A stretch of 35,696 nt of DNA from Rickettsiales bacterium. GTDB lineage: Bacteria; Pseudomonadota; Alphaproteobacteria; Rickettsiales; UBA998. Positions 17,630 to 26,428 of the stretch are shown one piece after another (positions within the stretch are counted from its first letter, which is position 1; every line of letters begins with the position of its first letter). The stretch is from contig JANQNR010000009.1 in assembly GCA_028279475.1 (NCBI GenBank), positions 1 to 35,696 of the forward strand. Reading direction: 5' to 3'. Made by a program: the position numbers and the translations under genes. The notes below the pieces were generated by a model. That model was not told where the DNA came from. It made no database searches and worked only from the letters and a program-made list of their open reading frames with translations.

Positions 17630-18517
17630 ATGAGTGCACAATGTATTGACGGCAAGGCCTTTGCCGATAAACTAAAAGTCAGACTGACACAGGAAGTAAC
17701 CCGACTAAAGCAGGAGTGTGGCCTGCATCCTTGCGTATCCTTCGTGCTGGTCGGCGATGACCCTGCCAGCCATTACTATATCAATGCCAAAGCTAAGACC
17801 TGTGCTGCCGTTGGTATTGCTTCACAAGATCATAAACTCTCCGCCTCTACCTCGCGTGCAGAACTGTTGGAATTGGTTTCCCGGCTAAATGCGGATGCAT
17901 CGGTGCATGGCATCCTGGTACAACTCCCGCTCCCCAATCATCTGGATGAGCGCGAAATCATCAATGCCATTGACCCGGTGAAAGATGTGGACGGCTTCCA
18001 TCCAATCAACGCTGGCAGGCTGACGACCGGCGAACGCGGCATGGTTGCCTGTACCCCGTTGGGATGTCTGCTACTCATGAAAGATACACTGGGAGAGAAC
18101 CTTTCCGGAAAACATGCAGTGGTGATTGGCCGTTCCAATATTGTCGGCAAGCCGATGGCGCAATTGTTACTGGCGGAGAGTTGTACCGTGACAGTCTGCC
18201 ACTCCCGTACACATGACATTCAATCCATTACCCGACAGGCAGACATCCTCGTTGCTGCCGTCGGACGCCCGGAAATGGTAAAAGCCGATTGGGTTAAACC
18301 CGGCGCATGTGTGGTCGATGTCGGCATTAATCGCGTCGATGCCGAAAATGGTGGCAAAGGCCGCCTGGTCGGTGATGTGGCGTTTGATGACGTGTCAGAG
18401 GTAGCCGGACATCTCACCCCGGTTCCAGGCGGCGTTGGCCCCATGACTATTGCCTGCCTGATGCGAAATACCGTCGAAGCTGCGTGTGTGCAGGCAGGAG
18501 TAGAGTTTACACTCTAA
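17630..18517 (+). CDS. folD: Bifunctional methylenetetrahydrofolate dehydrogenase/cyclohydrolase FolD
   Basis: 295 aa. FolD interconverts 5,10-methylene- and 10-formyl-tetrahydrofolate in the cytosol, supplying one-carbon units for purines and formyl-Met-tRNA. The substrate lysine motif YINAKAKTC puts the catalytic Lys at residue 56, matching the E. coli enzyme. [20 protein letters not shown], the NADP loop [11 protein letters not shown] and the PGGVGPMT signature are all present. ATG 17630 has no strong Shine-Dalgarno. It follows the T4SS cluster after 64 bases but has no functional tie to it, and it converges with fliB. Confidence 0.96.
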   Translation: MSAQCIDGKAFADKLKVRLTQEVTRLKQECGLHPCVSFVLVGDDPASHYYINAKAKTCAAVGIASQDHKLSASTSRAELLELVSRLNADASVHGILVQLPLPNHLDEREIINAIDPVKDVDGFHPINAGRLTTGERGMVACTPLGCLLLMKDTLGENLSGKHAVVIGRSNIVGKPMAQLLLAESCTVTVCHSRTHDIQSITRQADILVAAVGRPEMVKADWVKPGACVVDVGINRVDAENGGKGRLVGDVAFDDVSEVAGHLTPVPGGVGPMTIACLMRNTVEAACVQAGVEFTL

Positions 18518-18539
18518 TTGTTTTCCCTCTAAGCCCAGT

Positions 18540-19721
18540 CTAACTTACAAGCCCACTCAGCCTTGCTTCCTTCGTCCACCCCACCTGCTCATAGAGTGCC
18601 AGCGACATGTCCGGGTCAGCCAGATGGTCCTGAAAACGCGACAGGCTCTGCACAACACGAACAATGTCTTCCTGCTCTGGCATCACTCCATGCACCTGAC
18701 ACAGGCTCATCAGTGCCAGTCGTACGGTAGCAAAACGAATGGCGATTATCGTGATACGCTCTACCGCGTCCTTGCCAAGCCCGGAGAATGGATAGAATGC
18801 GATGGATAGCTGAGCATAGAACCATCGCTTCAATAGTGGTTGGAATGCAGTCTCATACGTTTTATGCCATTGCGCACGCATCGACTCATACGCGGCTGCA
18901 CTCTCCGGCGTGGTCTGCAATGTCAGTTGCCCGGCATCAAAGCGACACGCTAACGCCATTTCCATATCACGCATTGTCTGCTCCAGCCGTGGACGCGTTG
19001 TTAATTTGGAAGCATGGATCAATGCACACAGAAAATTCAGCAGGTTAAACCCATCTGCCGGTTGTGCTTCAGGCGTTGGAATGCGTTGCTGTGCCTGTTT
19101 CAGATAAAACGGAACAGCAAGAGGCCAGCTATCAGCAGACAACATCGGCAATGAAGCCGCTACCGAGCGTATATACAGCAGCGCTTGTTCCACACTGACT
19201 GCCTCGTCCATTGCAACATCCAGAAATGCCTGATGTACCGCCAGCATTGCATCACCATCCAGTCCTTCCTGCTGATAATCCTTGAGTGAGAACGGCAAAC
19301 GCTCTTGCGTGATGGTATCAAAATGTTCGCCCTGCCATGTTCCCCACAACGCCTTCCGTACGATTTCAGGGCAGGAAAGCGCTGCCGACATTGTGGCAAT
19401 CCCATCTACACGACGGGTTGCTCGCGGAAAAAAATGACAGGCATCGCCAAGAAACTGGGTACCACGCTCTTTATGAATGCCGCACCACCCCCGATCATAT
19501 TTCACACAAAAATCCGTTTCCGGGTCGCGCTTCATGATGTGCTCGGCTTCACCCGATGTCACTGCTTCCAGATATTCCGGCGCCTCTTTACGGTATAAAT
19601 CGACGGTCTCCTGCGTGAGCTGCATGCCCCAGCCTTTACAGCACGTATCCTCACACGCATCACCAAGGCATTGAAAATCTTTTAGAAACCAGGCTTGTCT
19701 CAAGGGAACGGCGCTACACAT
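18540..19721 (-). CDS. fliB: Flagellin lysine-N-methylase FliB
   Basis: 393 aa from ATG 19721; an in-frame TTG at 19736 overlapping the fliW stop is possible. FliB methylates surface lysines of flagellin, known from Salmonella. The N-terminal cysteine cluster (CLGDACEDTCCKGW) and the later cysteines (FCVKYDRGWCGIH, GDACHFFPR, LSCPE) match the YkgJ-type cysteine motif of this family and may hold an Fe-S cluster. The C-terminal half is helical with hydrophobic patches. It is the last gene of the flagellar block, 11 bases after fliW, which fits a flagellin-modifying job. No flagellin gene is in the window. Confidence 0.87.
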   Translation of the reverse strand: MCSAVPLRQAWFLKDFQCLGDACEDTCCKGWGMQLTQETVDLYRKEAPEYLEAVTSGEAEHIMKRDPETDFCVKYDRGWCGIHKERGTQFLGDACHFFPRATRRVDGIATMSAALSCPEIVRKALWGTWQGEHFDTITQERLPFSLKDYQQEGLDGDAMLAVHQAFLDVAMDEAVSVEQALLYIRSVAASLPMLSADSWPLAVPFYLKQAQQRIPTPEAQPADGFNLLNFLCALIHASKLTTRPRLEQTMRDMEMALACRFDAGQLTLQTTPESAAAYESMRAQWHKTYETAFQPLLKRWFYAQLSIAFYPFSGLGKDAVERITIIAIRFATVRLALMSLCQVHGVMPEQEDIVRVVQSLSRFQDHLADPDMSLALYEQVGWTKEARLSGLVS

Positions 19722-19732
19722 TGCGACTCGAA

Positions 19733-20290
19733 TCAATCCAAAACGCCAAGGTCATCATTACTCAGCATATGACGCACCATGTATTGATTATTGCGTAGAA
19801 CACATTGCTCAGCCTTACGAGCAGTGCTATCGACAAAAATAGGTGCTCTTGCATTGACCGACATCCGCACATAATTGGCTTCACGGTACACATTCACAAT
19901 CAGCATCAGCGACAAATGTGTCTCATCGATCTTCAGATCTTTCGCCGTCTCCAATATATCTTCTGCCTTGATGATCGAATTCTGTATTGGCAACGGCATC
20001 ACAATAAAAGAAAGCTCGTGATCTTCCAAAGATTGCATCAATTGAAACCGGGGAAATTTCTTCACGGGAAACTCGGTGATACAGAAATAGCGGCTCTCGG
20101 GCATACCAAGCAACCCTTTCTCCAGGTGGAGCGGATGGTCATAACTGATAGTGATTTTACCAAATCGTGTATTGATCGTTTCCGAACCCGTCCTTTCCGT
20201 AACTGGAACCTCTGATGACGCTTCTACAACCGATTGCGACATATTTGCTTCCTCGCTCCTTGCCTGACTTAATACATCCGTACCATACAT
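19733..20290 (-). CDS. fliW: Flagellar assembly factor FliW
   Basis: 185 aa, ATG 20290 with GGAG seven bases upstream. FliW binds flagellin and, when free, sequesters the translational repressor CsrA, matching flagellin synthesis to secretion. Family features: ITISYDHPLHLEKGLLGMPESRYF and the FQLMQSLEDHELSFIVMPL core (about 75-100), then the LMLIVN strand and NARAPIFVDSTARKAEQCVL near the C-terminus. A non-conserved N-terminal extension of about 35 residues precedes the core, so an internal start at Met17 is possible. FliW is best known from Firmicutes, spirochaetes and epsilonproteobacteria. Confidence 0.9.
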   Translation of the reverse strand: MYGTDVLSQARSEEANMSQSVVEASSEVPVTERTGSETINTRFGKITISYDHPLHLEKGLLGMPESRYFCITEFPVKKFPRFQLMQSLEDHELSFIVMPLPIQNSIIKAEDILETAKDLKIDETHLSLMLIVNVYREANYVRMSVNARAPIFVDSTARKAEQCVLRNNQYMVRHMLSNDDLGVLD

Positions 20291-20337
20291 AGTATCGCTC
20301 CCTTATGAATCTAACGCAATGACTTTTCGTTTCCCTT

Positions 20338-20353
20338 AATAATCCCGATTATT
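20338..20353 (-). promoter_or_regulatory. Hairpin with GGGA between flgL and fliW
   Basis: On the minus strand the sequence AATAAT-CGGG-ATTATT forms a small hairpin whose loop reaches a GGA, about 48 bases before the fliW start. The fliW Shine-Dalgarno also contains GGA (AAGGGAG). CsrA binds GGA in hairpin loops, and FliW is its antagonist, so this could be a CsrA site; that is inference. The stem is short and AT-rich. Confidence 0.3.
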
Positions 20354-20358
20354 TAGCT

Positions 20359-21276
20359 CTAATTGAGGAAATCTGACAGCCGGAGCGAACTAACACGTGC
20401 AAACACTTGAAACGTAGCCGTTAACGTTGCCTCATCAATAGCAACGCGTGACGCCGCCTCTACCTGGTCGACCTTGGCAATCTGTTCAATAACCCCTGTC
20501 AGGTATAAGCGGGTGTCATTCTGACGGGTAGAAATACGCTGTATATCCACAATGTCAGAGCGTACGCTTGCGATCAGATTCACAATGCCTGCTTTTGCCT
20601 CATCCAGCATGTCCTGCGCCGCATCCAGCTTAGCCTGAGAGTTTTCCGCATGCGCCGTCAGCCCATAGGATATTGCACCGAACAATTGCTGAAAGGCCAG
20701 GTTATCGGCTCGTACATCATATTCTTTATCTAGTCCGTCTTCCAGACGTACCTGGACATTTTCATTACTGCCCTGATAATAAGCCGTATCAGGCGTTCCC
20801 GGCACCACCGATTCCGGCACCGCCGGATCATCAATAATTGGCGGCACGTCGGTACGTGTTCCACCAAATAAATAGCGTCCCTCCAAATTGAGATTCAACT
20901 CCTTGGCCAGAGATTCGCGTAAATTATCCAGCTGGATATCAAAGGCAATATTGTCCGAAAAAGTTGGGTTATTGCGGGCGGTAAATATTTCCTTCACATC
21001 GTCACTGAGCACAATAACTTCATCCAGTACATCCTCAATCGTTCTTAGTCGGCTTTCGGTCTCGGCATTGTTATTGATAAAACGCTCAATACGGTTCACT
21101 TCTTCTTCCAGTCCGGTCAACTGTTCCACCTGGCCGTTATAATCTTCAAACGTGCGTCCCTTCAAACCACTGGAGATCTGATCCTGAAGCCTCGCCAGAT
21201 CCGTTTGAACCTTATCAAAATTACTGATCGAGTTGGTGTGGATCGATAAAGTGCTAATACGTGATATTTCAACCAT
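20359..21276 (-). CDS. flgL: Hook-filament junction protein FlgL
   Basis: 305 aa, ATG 21276 with AGGAGG eight bases upstream. FlgL (HAP3) is the second junction ring between hook and filament and is exported by the flagellar type III system. The flagellin-like N-terminus (RISTLSIHTNSISNFDKVQTDLARLQDQISSG) and the helical C-terminus (AIDEATLTATFQVFARVSSLRLSDFL) form the coiled D0/D1 core. The middle is a short variable domain with QGSNENVQVRL, typical of FlgL. It lies 20 bases after flgK. The tail ends in a family-like LSDFLN. Confidence 0.93.
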   Translation of the reverse strand: MVEISRISTLSIHTNSISNFDKVQTDLARLQDQISSGLKGRTFEDYNGQVEQLTGLEEEVNRIERFINNNAETESRLRTIEDVLDEVIVLSDDVKEIFTARNNPTFSDNIAFDIQLDNLRESLAKELNLNLEGRYLFGGTRTDVPPIIDDPAVPESVVPGTPDTAYYQGSNENVQVRLEDGLDKEYDVRADNLAFQQLFGAISYGLTAHAENSQAKLDAAQDMLDEAKAGIVNLIASVRSDIVDIQRISTRQNDTRLYLTGVIEQIAKVDQVEAASRVAIDEATLTATFQVFARVSSLRLSDFLN

Positions 21277-21295
21277 GGTTAGTTCCTCCTAAAAT

Positions 21296-24025
21296 TTAGC
21301 TCACTGCATCAAACAGCGTATCAAACATTTCTCCCGTCACTGAGATAATCCTAGCCGAAGCGTTATAGGCATTCTGATAGATAATGGTATTGGCTAGCTC
21401 TTCATCAACATTGACCCCCTGAAACGAGTCAATCCGTTGCGTAAAGCCTTCCAGTAATATCTGATTATCCTTTGCCGCCAGTTCCGCCGTCGCCGCTTTA
21501 GAACCATAAAACGCCAGCACTTCTCCTAAGTAACCATTGATACTCTGCTCTGATGAGTCCAATCCGCCCGCCGCATCAAACTGTAAGAGTGTATCATTAA
21601 TCTCCGACAAGCGCTGAATGGCACCATTCGCACCGGCAAACCGTTCATACGTATAGAGCGGGTCAGCATTCGGATCTGCCGGCTGATTGCTGAGCTCAAG
21701 GTTACCCAATGTGATCAGGTTGGCATTATCCTGTAAGCGCTGCTCCACCGCCATATTAATGGCTGATCCTGCCGTTGTGTCTCCGGTGGCCGTTGGATTA
21801 TTGCTCACAAAGAAATTGTTTAATTCAAAGAAATGCGAGAAACCACGATTCGTCCCTTCGGTGCGAGGTGTTGTAGTAGTAACCCCCAATTGCTGACTGT
21901 CAAGCTCATCAATAGCAATGGTATAATTTTCTTGCTCGGTCACTAGGCGCAAGAATCCCTGCTGATCAAAATAGTCACCTTCGACCTTTCGAAGTTCATC
22001 ACCGTTCTCATCCACCAGTATGGCACGCATGAAGGGAGTGTTATCACTTGGCACATGCCGCTCAGCAAAGGGGCCTGTCACTGCCGTATGGTCAAAACGG
22101 TCATTCATCAGGTTAATGCTGTTATTGAAAACACGGTAGGTAATCGTCGCATTACGGAGATCGGATACCGCCCCGGCCTGTTCATCGAAAATACCGACCT
22201 CCACCTGAATATCGTAATAGGTGGAGTTTGGATTCCCCGTCAAATCCGCGGTAATGGTACCATTATCTCTCACCCGACGCTTTTCACCCGCTACAATCGT
22301 ATCATAATCGGTAATGATGTCTTCACCGGCACCCAGGGTGATACCACCTGCCGCTGCTGGAGTATTGACCAATATATCAAACGTATTGGCTGTGACATTG
22401 GTCGCCTGAAAGAAGATACCAAAATCTGTTGGTGGAATCCCGCCAACCGCAGCACCCGGCTGCTCAATATAAATGAACTCTCCTTCCTGCAATCCATGGC
22501 TACCGGCATTCACTGTTACAGTACGCGACCCAACCGTCGTCAGATATTGCGTCACCGGAATCGATGGTCGGGTCGAGGTGACATTGGTAATATTGGCACC
22601 CCCGTCATCCAATATTTGCACATCCGTCACATAAAAATCCGCATCCAACCCGGAAATATTTTCCAGATCAAAATCAAATTCAAAACTGGTGGAAGCATTT
22701 GGAATCTCATCCGTAATCGACACCAACTGAATATTATTGATATTACCTAGGCTGACCTTGGTAGTTGGTGGATTAAAATGGTTATTAATTTCATCCATGA
22801 TTGTCTGGATATCCGGCTGCCCTGCACCAGTACCACCATCTAGAAAGGTTAAATCCAGATCCAATGCCCGCATGCCTGTCGCGCTTTCATGGTCGAATTG
22901 CGAAGACACCGGCTGCCCATTATCATCCAACACAGCGATACGAACATTGCCATCCCAATTATAGACATCATGTGCACTGACGGAACGCGTACCATTCAAC
23001 ACATTGGTACCAGGAAAACTGGAACCATTATTATGCAGGACATTGAACGCATCCCGTAATACTGAAGCCAACTCATCCAGCTGCGCCGTTAAATCAGGAA
23101 TGATGCTGTCTCGCAAATCGAGCAATGCCCGCATTTTCCCCTGTTCAATCGGCGAGGTGATGCTGGACTCGACGCCCGATGAAACCAGCTCCTCCGGGGG
23201 ATTAATACGCTGCCCATCCTCATTCAGACGATACACCTGCACAGCATTCAACGAAGCATCCTGAATCAGGGTCTCAATCGAAAATGCCTGAGCATATTCC
23301 AACTCGTAGGATGATTCATCCAACAGCGCAATACCGTTCGCCGCGTAGAGATATACTTCATTGCTTTCCTGTACGAGCACATCGACATCGATAATTTCAG
23401 AAATTTGCCCGATAATCTTATCCTGTTCGTCCTGCAAACCGCTGATGGGGTTGCCAAGCACCGAAGCGTTGAGAATGGCAACATTGATCTGCTCCAGATC
23501 AAACAACAAATCATTCATAAAATTAACCGATTCTGCAATATCGGAGTCCGCCTGCAAGCGTAAATCCTCTAACCCTAGTGCCAGATCAGAGATTTCACGC
23601 GCCAGAGTAATCCCGGAATCAACAGCGGTCTCCCGGAAAGAAATACGCTCTGGCGTGTCGGCTAAGCTTTGAAGATTATTGAAAAACTGGGTTAGGTACT
23701 CATCCAGCGTATTAACGTCACCAGGCTGCCCCAACAGCACCTGGATGCGATCCATATACTCATCCACTTCATCTGTACGGGACGAAAGTGAGGTTTGTGC
23801 ACGAGCACTACGTTGCAGATAGGAATCAACTTTGCGCACAATGTCATCAATACGCACTCCCGTACCAACGCCCTGATTGCCGACATACTGCGCCGACTGC
23901 TCAACAATCTTACGCGTATAACCTTCCGTATTCGCATTGGCGATATTCTGGGATACGGTACTAAGCGCGGTCTGATTAACATTCAGACCGGTCAGTGCAT
24001 TATTAATGGCAAGTTCAAGACTCAT
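21296..24025 (-). CDS. flgK: Hook-associated protein FlgK, enlarged
   Basis: 909 aa, ATG 24025 with GAGGAG seven bases upstream. FlgK (HAP1) is the first junction ring between hook and filament. The N-terminus (NNALTGLNVNQTALSTVSQNIANANTEGYTRK) and C-terminus (DEELANTIIYQNAYNASARIISVTGEMFDTLF) are textbook. E. coli FlgK is about 550 aa, so roughly 350 residues are extra, mainly between residues about 400 and 720. Around 490-550 there is an HGLQEGEFIYI... NVTANTFDIL pattern like the FCCH domain found in surface and phage-tail proteins. This would decorate the junction outside the cell. The reading frame is unbroken. Confidence 0.95.
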   Translation of the reverse strand: MSLELAINNALTGLNVNQTALSTVSQNIANANTEGYTRKIVEQSAQYVGNQGVGTGVRIDDIVRKVDSYLQRSARAQTSLSSRTDEVDEYMDRIQVLLGQPGDVNTLDEYLTQFFNNLQSLADTPERISFRETAVDSGITLAREISDLALGLEDLRLQADSDIAESVNFMNDLLFDLEQINVAILNASVLGNPISGLQDEQDKIIGQISEIIDVDVLVQESNEVYLYAANGIALLDESSYELEYAQAFSIETLIQDASLNAVQVYRLNEDGQRINPPEELVSSGVESSITSPIEQGKMRALLDLRDSIIPDLTAQLDELASVLRDAFNVLHNNGSSFPGTNVLNGTRSVSAHDVYNWDGNVRIAVLDDNGQPVSSQFDHESATGMRALDLDLTFLDGGTGAGQPDIQTIMDEINNHFNPPTTKVSLGNINNIQLVSITDEIPNASTSFEFDFDLENISGLDADFYVTDVQILDDGGANITNVTSTRPSIPVTQYLTTVGSRTVTVNAGSHGLQEGEFIYIEQPGAAVGGIPPTDFGIFFQATNVTANTFDILVNTPAAAGGITLGAGEDIITDYDTIVAGEKRRVRDNGTITADLTGNPNSTYYDIQVEVGIFDEQAGAVSDLRNATITYRVFNNSINLMNDRFDHTAVTGPFAERHVPSDNTPFMRAILVDENGDELRKVEGDYFDQQGFLRLVTEQENYTIAIDELDSQQLGVTTTTPRTEGTNRGFSHFFELNNFFVSNNPTATGDTTAGSAINMAVEQRLQDNANLITLGNLELSNQPADPNADPLYTYERFAGANGAIQRLSEINDTLLQFDAAGGLDSSEQSINGYLGEVLAFYGSKAATAELAAKDNQILLEGFTQRIDSFQGVNVDEELANTIIYQNAYNASARIISVTGEMFDTLFDAVS

Positions 24026-24040
24026 GGAGTGACTCCTCGA

Positions 24041-24616
24041 TTAAATCGACCGGTTCAGTGACAGACAGACAGACGGATCATCCGCGCGCTGCCCCTGACT
24101 GGTATAGTAACTATGTTGTGCATGCTGGTTAGCCATTTCCGTAATCGCCTGCACCACCCGTGCATTTACTTCACGCGCAATTAACAGGCGTTTATGGTTC
24201 TCCTGCATCACAGTATTGAATATGTCGATTAATTCTTCCAGATCGTTCCGCTCTTCTTCACTAATGGAGTCTACCAGGCGCTGGTGACGGCTAAGCAGTT
24301 TTTTCTGTTTCTCCAACGCATCGACCAACCCTTTTTTCTCGGCCTGCAATTCTCCCAATGCAAGAATGTCCATGCGCTCCAGCACATCCACCTCCTGTGC
24401 CATAAGCTGCGCCAATCGAGAAATCAATAGCTTCAGCACATCAACATCCAACCGGTCCGGCTGATACGTAGGTGAAGTAGCTGCCGCGATAACTTCCAAT
24501 GCTGCCTGATCCTCAGCCGAAGCATCTGCCTGCAATTCAATCACCTCTTCGTCCATGATTGCTGCCGCTTCCTCTTCCGTGACATCCGTCACCACATGAT
24601 CTTCCATAGTCTTCAT
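24041..24616 (-). CDS. FlgN-like flagellar export chaperone
   Basis: 191 aa, 15 bases before flgK on the same strand. FlgN is a cytosolic chaperone for FlgK and FlgL. The first ~50 residues are acidic and low complexity (TDVTEEEAAAIMDEEVIE). The remainder is almost wholly helical with the FlgN pattern: LISRLAQLMAQEVDVLERMD, KKGLVDALEKQKKLL, LIDIFNTVMQENHKRLLIAREVNARVV. A C-terminal CLSLNRSI motif closes it. Identification rests on this pattern plus position beside its expected clients; sequence identity in the family is low. Confidence 0.75.
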   Translation of the reverse strand: MKTMEDHVVTDVTEEEAAAIMDEEVIELQADASAEDQAALEVIAAATSPTYQPDRLDVDVLKLLISRLAQLMAQEVDVLERMDILALGELQAEKKGLVDALEKQKKLLSRHQRLVDSISEEERNDLEELIDIFNTVMQENHKRLLIAREVNARVVQAITEMANQHAQHSYYTSQGQRADDPSVCLSLNRSI

Positions 24617-24621
24617 GATAC

Positions 24622-25020
24622 TTATTTCACCTCCGATAGGGTTCGTATGTCTTGTTGTACTTCCTGTTGTTGCAATAATTGCCGAGTCACATGATCGGCC
24701 ACGCCAATGCCCCCCGACTTCGCCATGAGCTTGCCATACTCATCTACCATCATGGACTGGTAGATTTCTTCAGCATGGCTGTCGCCGAAGAGTGGGTTGG
24801 TTTCAATGCCAGCGAACATATGCTGTAGCATCTGGGCAATAAACATGCCTTCAAACTCTTCTGCAGCCTGACGAATCTGTGCCATCTCTTCAGGACTTCT
24901 TCGGCTAGCTTCACTACCTGCCTGCATCCGCGCCAACCGCTCTGATTGCAACTGCATACGGAATTCAAGCCGCGCTTCCGAGGCTTGTGATATTGGAATG
25001 GAGGGCAATGCAATATCCAT
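24622..25020 (-). CDS. Rod-binding protein, FlgJ N-terminal/CheL type
   Basis: 132 aa, following flgI by four bases. The domain fits the FlgJ rod-binding family (called CheL in alphaproteobacteria): AAEEFEGMFIAQMLQHMFAGIETNPLFGDSHAEEIYQSMMVDEYGKLMAKSGGIGVADHVTRQL. It caps and helps build the flagellar rod in the periplasm. The peptidoglycan hydrolase domain of enterobacterial FlgJ is absent, as is normal for this short form; a separate muramidase would be needed. The flgI-cheL pairing is common in alphaproteobacteria. Confidence 0.88.
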   Translation of the reverse strand: MDIALPSIPISQASEARLEFRMQLQSERLARMQAGSEASRRSPEEMAQIRQAAEEFEGMFIAQMLQHMFAGIETNPLFGDSHAEEIYQSMMVDEYGKLMAKSGGIGVADHVTRQLLQQQEVQQDIRTLSEVK

Positions 25021-25024
25021 ATGG

Positions 25025-26176
25025 TTACCTCGTCACGATCTCGGCCTGCATAGCGCCTGCCGCCTTGATGTTCTGCAAAATCGTAATCAGATCACGTGGC
25101 CCAACGCCCAACGCGTTCAGCCCGGTCACCAGGTCACGCAATGTTGCCCCGCCTTCCAACACGGCCACTTTATTGCTACCGCCCTCATCTACCGTTACTT
25201 CGGTGCGCGGCACCACTACCGTCTCGGCGCTTTCCGGTGCAAAGGCACCGGGCTGCGATACTTGCGGCGTCTCCTCAATCTTCACGACCAGATTCCCCTG
25301 CGCTACCGCGACTGTATCAATGCGCACATTTTCTCCCATGACAATCGTACCGGATGCCTCATCAATGATAATACGCGCCACCTGGTCGGTGCCAACTTCC
25401 AGCTGCTCAACATCAGCCAGCAACGTTGCCACATCACCATCATACGACCCCGGCACTCTTACCGATACCGTTCCCGGATCGTCCACCCGCGCCGTGCCTG
25501 GACCAATACGGGCATTGATAGTACGGGCAATGTTCCCTGCCGTTGACAAATCCGGGTTGCGCAGCGCCAACTTCACCTGTTCCATTCGGTTCAGATCAAA
25601 CTCAATTTCCTTTTCAATGATAGCACCATTGGAGATATAGCCGTTAGTAGGCACCCCCTTCGTAATCGAAGTACCTGAGTCGCCTTCCGCATTAAACCCA
25701 CCAATGGCCAGCGGTCCCTGCGCCACAGCATAGACATTACCATCGGCACCATAAAGCGGAGTCGCCAGCAACGTGCCACCTTGGAGGCTTTTGGCATCAC
25801 CCATGGCACTAGCCGACACATCAATACGGCTGCCGGCACGGGCAAACCCCGGCAATGTCGCCGTCACCGTTACCGCCGCCACATTTCGAGTTTTCAGATC
25901 GGTACCACGGGTATTCACTCCTTGGCGCTCCAAAAAGGCAATGAGGCTTTGCTCGGTAAATGCATTATTCTGCAAGCGATCGCCGGAACCGTTCAATCCG
26001 ACCACCAGTCCATAACCGAGCAGCATATTGTCACGCACACCTTCAACAGATACTATATCCTTAATACGAGCAGCAGCAGCATCCATGCCCCAAAAGCCTG
26101 GCAACATCAGCACTGAAATCCATAGGAGCATACGAGATAGACGCAACATCATAATATATTTATATGCGAATTTCAT
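25025..26176 (-). CDS. flgI: Flagellar P-ring protein FlgI
   Basis: 383 aa from ATG 26176, chosen because it gives a compact signal peptide (basic start, hydrophobic LLWISVLMLPGFWG, cleavage after DAAAA before RIKDIVSVEG). A GTG at 26209 is also open. FlgI forms the periplasmic ring around the rod. The conserved core is full length: GVRDNMLLGYGLVVGLNGSGD, RNVAAVTVTATLPGFARAGSRIDV, GGTLLATPL, and the C-terminal LVTGLNALGVGPRDLITILQNIKAAGA. The signal peptide shows it is exported by Sec. It is the first gene of the minus-strand flagellar block and diverges from fliX. Confidence 0.95.
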   Translation of the reverse strand: MKFAYKYIMMLRLSRMLLWISVLMLPGFWGMDAAAARIKDIVSVEGVRDNMLLGYGLVVGLNGSGDRLQNNAFTEQSLIAFLERQGVNTRGTDLKTRNVAAVTVTATLPGFARAGSRIDVSASAMGDAKSLQGGTLLATPLYGADGNVYAVAQGPLAIGGFNAEGDSGTSITKGVPTNGYISNGAIIEKEIEFDLNRMEQVKLALRNPDLSTAGNIARTINARIGPGTARVDDPGTVSVRVPGSYDGDVATLLADVEQLEVGTDQVARIIIDEASGTIVMGENVRIDTVAVAQGNLVVKIEETPQVSQPGAFAPESAETVVVPRTEVTVDEGGSNKVAVLEGGATLRDLVTGLNALGVGPRDLITILQNIKAAGAMQAEIVTR

Positions 26177-26342
26177 GCCAATCACTCGTTCCTTGTTTGG
26201 AAACATCACAAAAACCCATTATTCTTTTCTTGCATCAGCATCCTTCGATTTACCATTTACTGATGAAAAGAATGTATTATAGCAATTCAGCATATTCATT
26301 CCCTATTCAGGAAATGCTTATGCTGAGAAACTGCTATATATT

Positions 26343-26387
26343 AAAGGTTATATTCGACCTTTAGCTTATAAATTCCATAAGGAATTT
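26343..26387. promoter_or_regulatory. Tandem inverted repeats between flgI and fliX
   Basis: The 252-bp divergent gap holds AAAGGT-N8-ACCTTT (26343-26362) followed by AAATTCC-ATAA-GGAATTT (26370-26387). The gap must contain promoters for both flgI and fliX. These symmetric sites could bind a flagellar regulator or be part of an RNA leader for fliX. I could not assign a sigma-54 promoter with confidence. Confidence 0.4.
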
Positions 26388-26428
26388 TAAAGCTGAACGA
26401 GTACATCAAAGAGCTTGTAGGATATTTC

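Noticed and set aside
26290..26325. Possible sigma-54 promoters (GG-N10-GC) for flgI and fliX
   Set aside because: Both matches keep only the GG and GC dinucleotides; the rest of the TGGCAC/TTGC consensus is missing, so chance is likely in an AT-rich gap.
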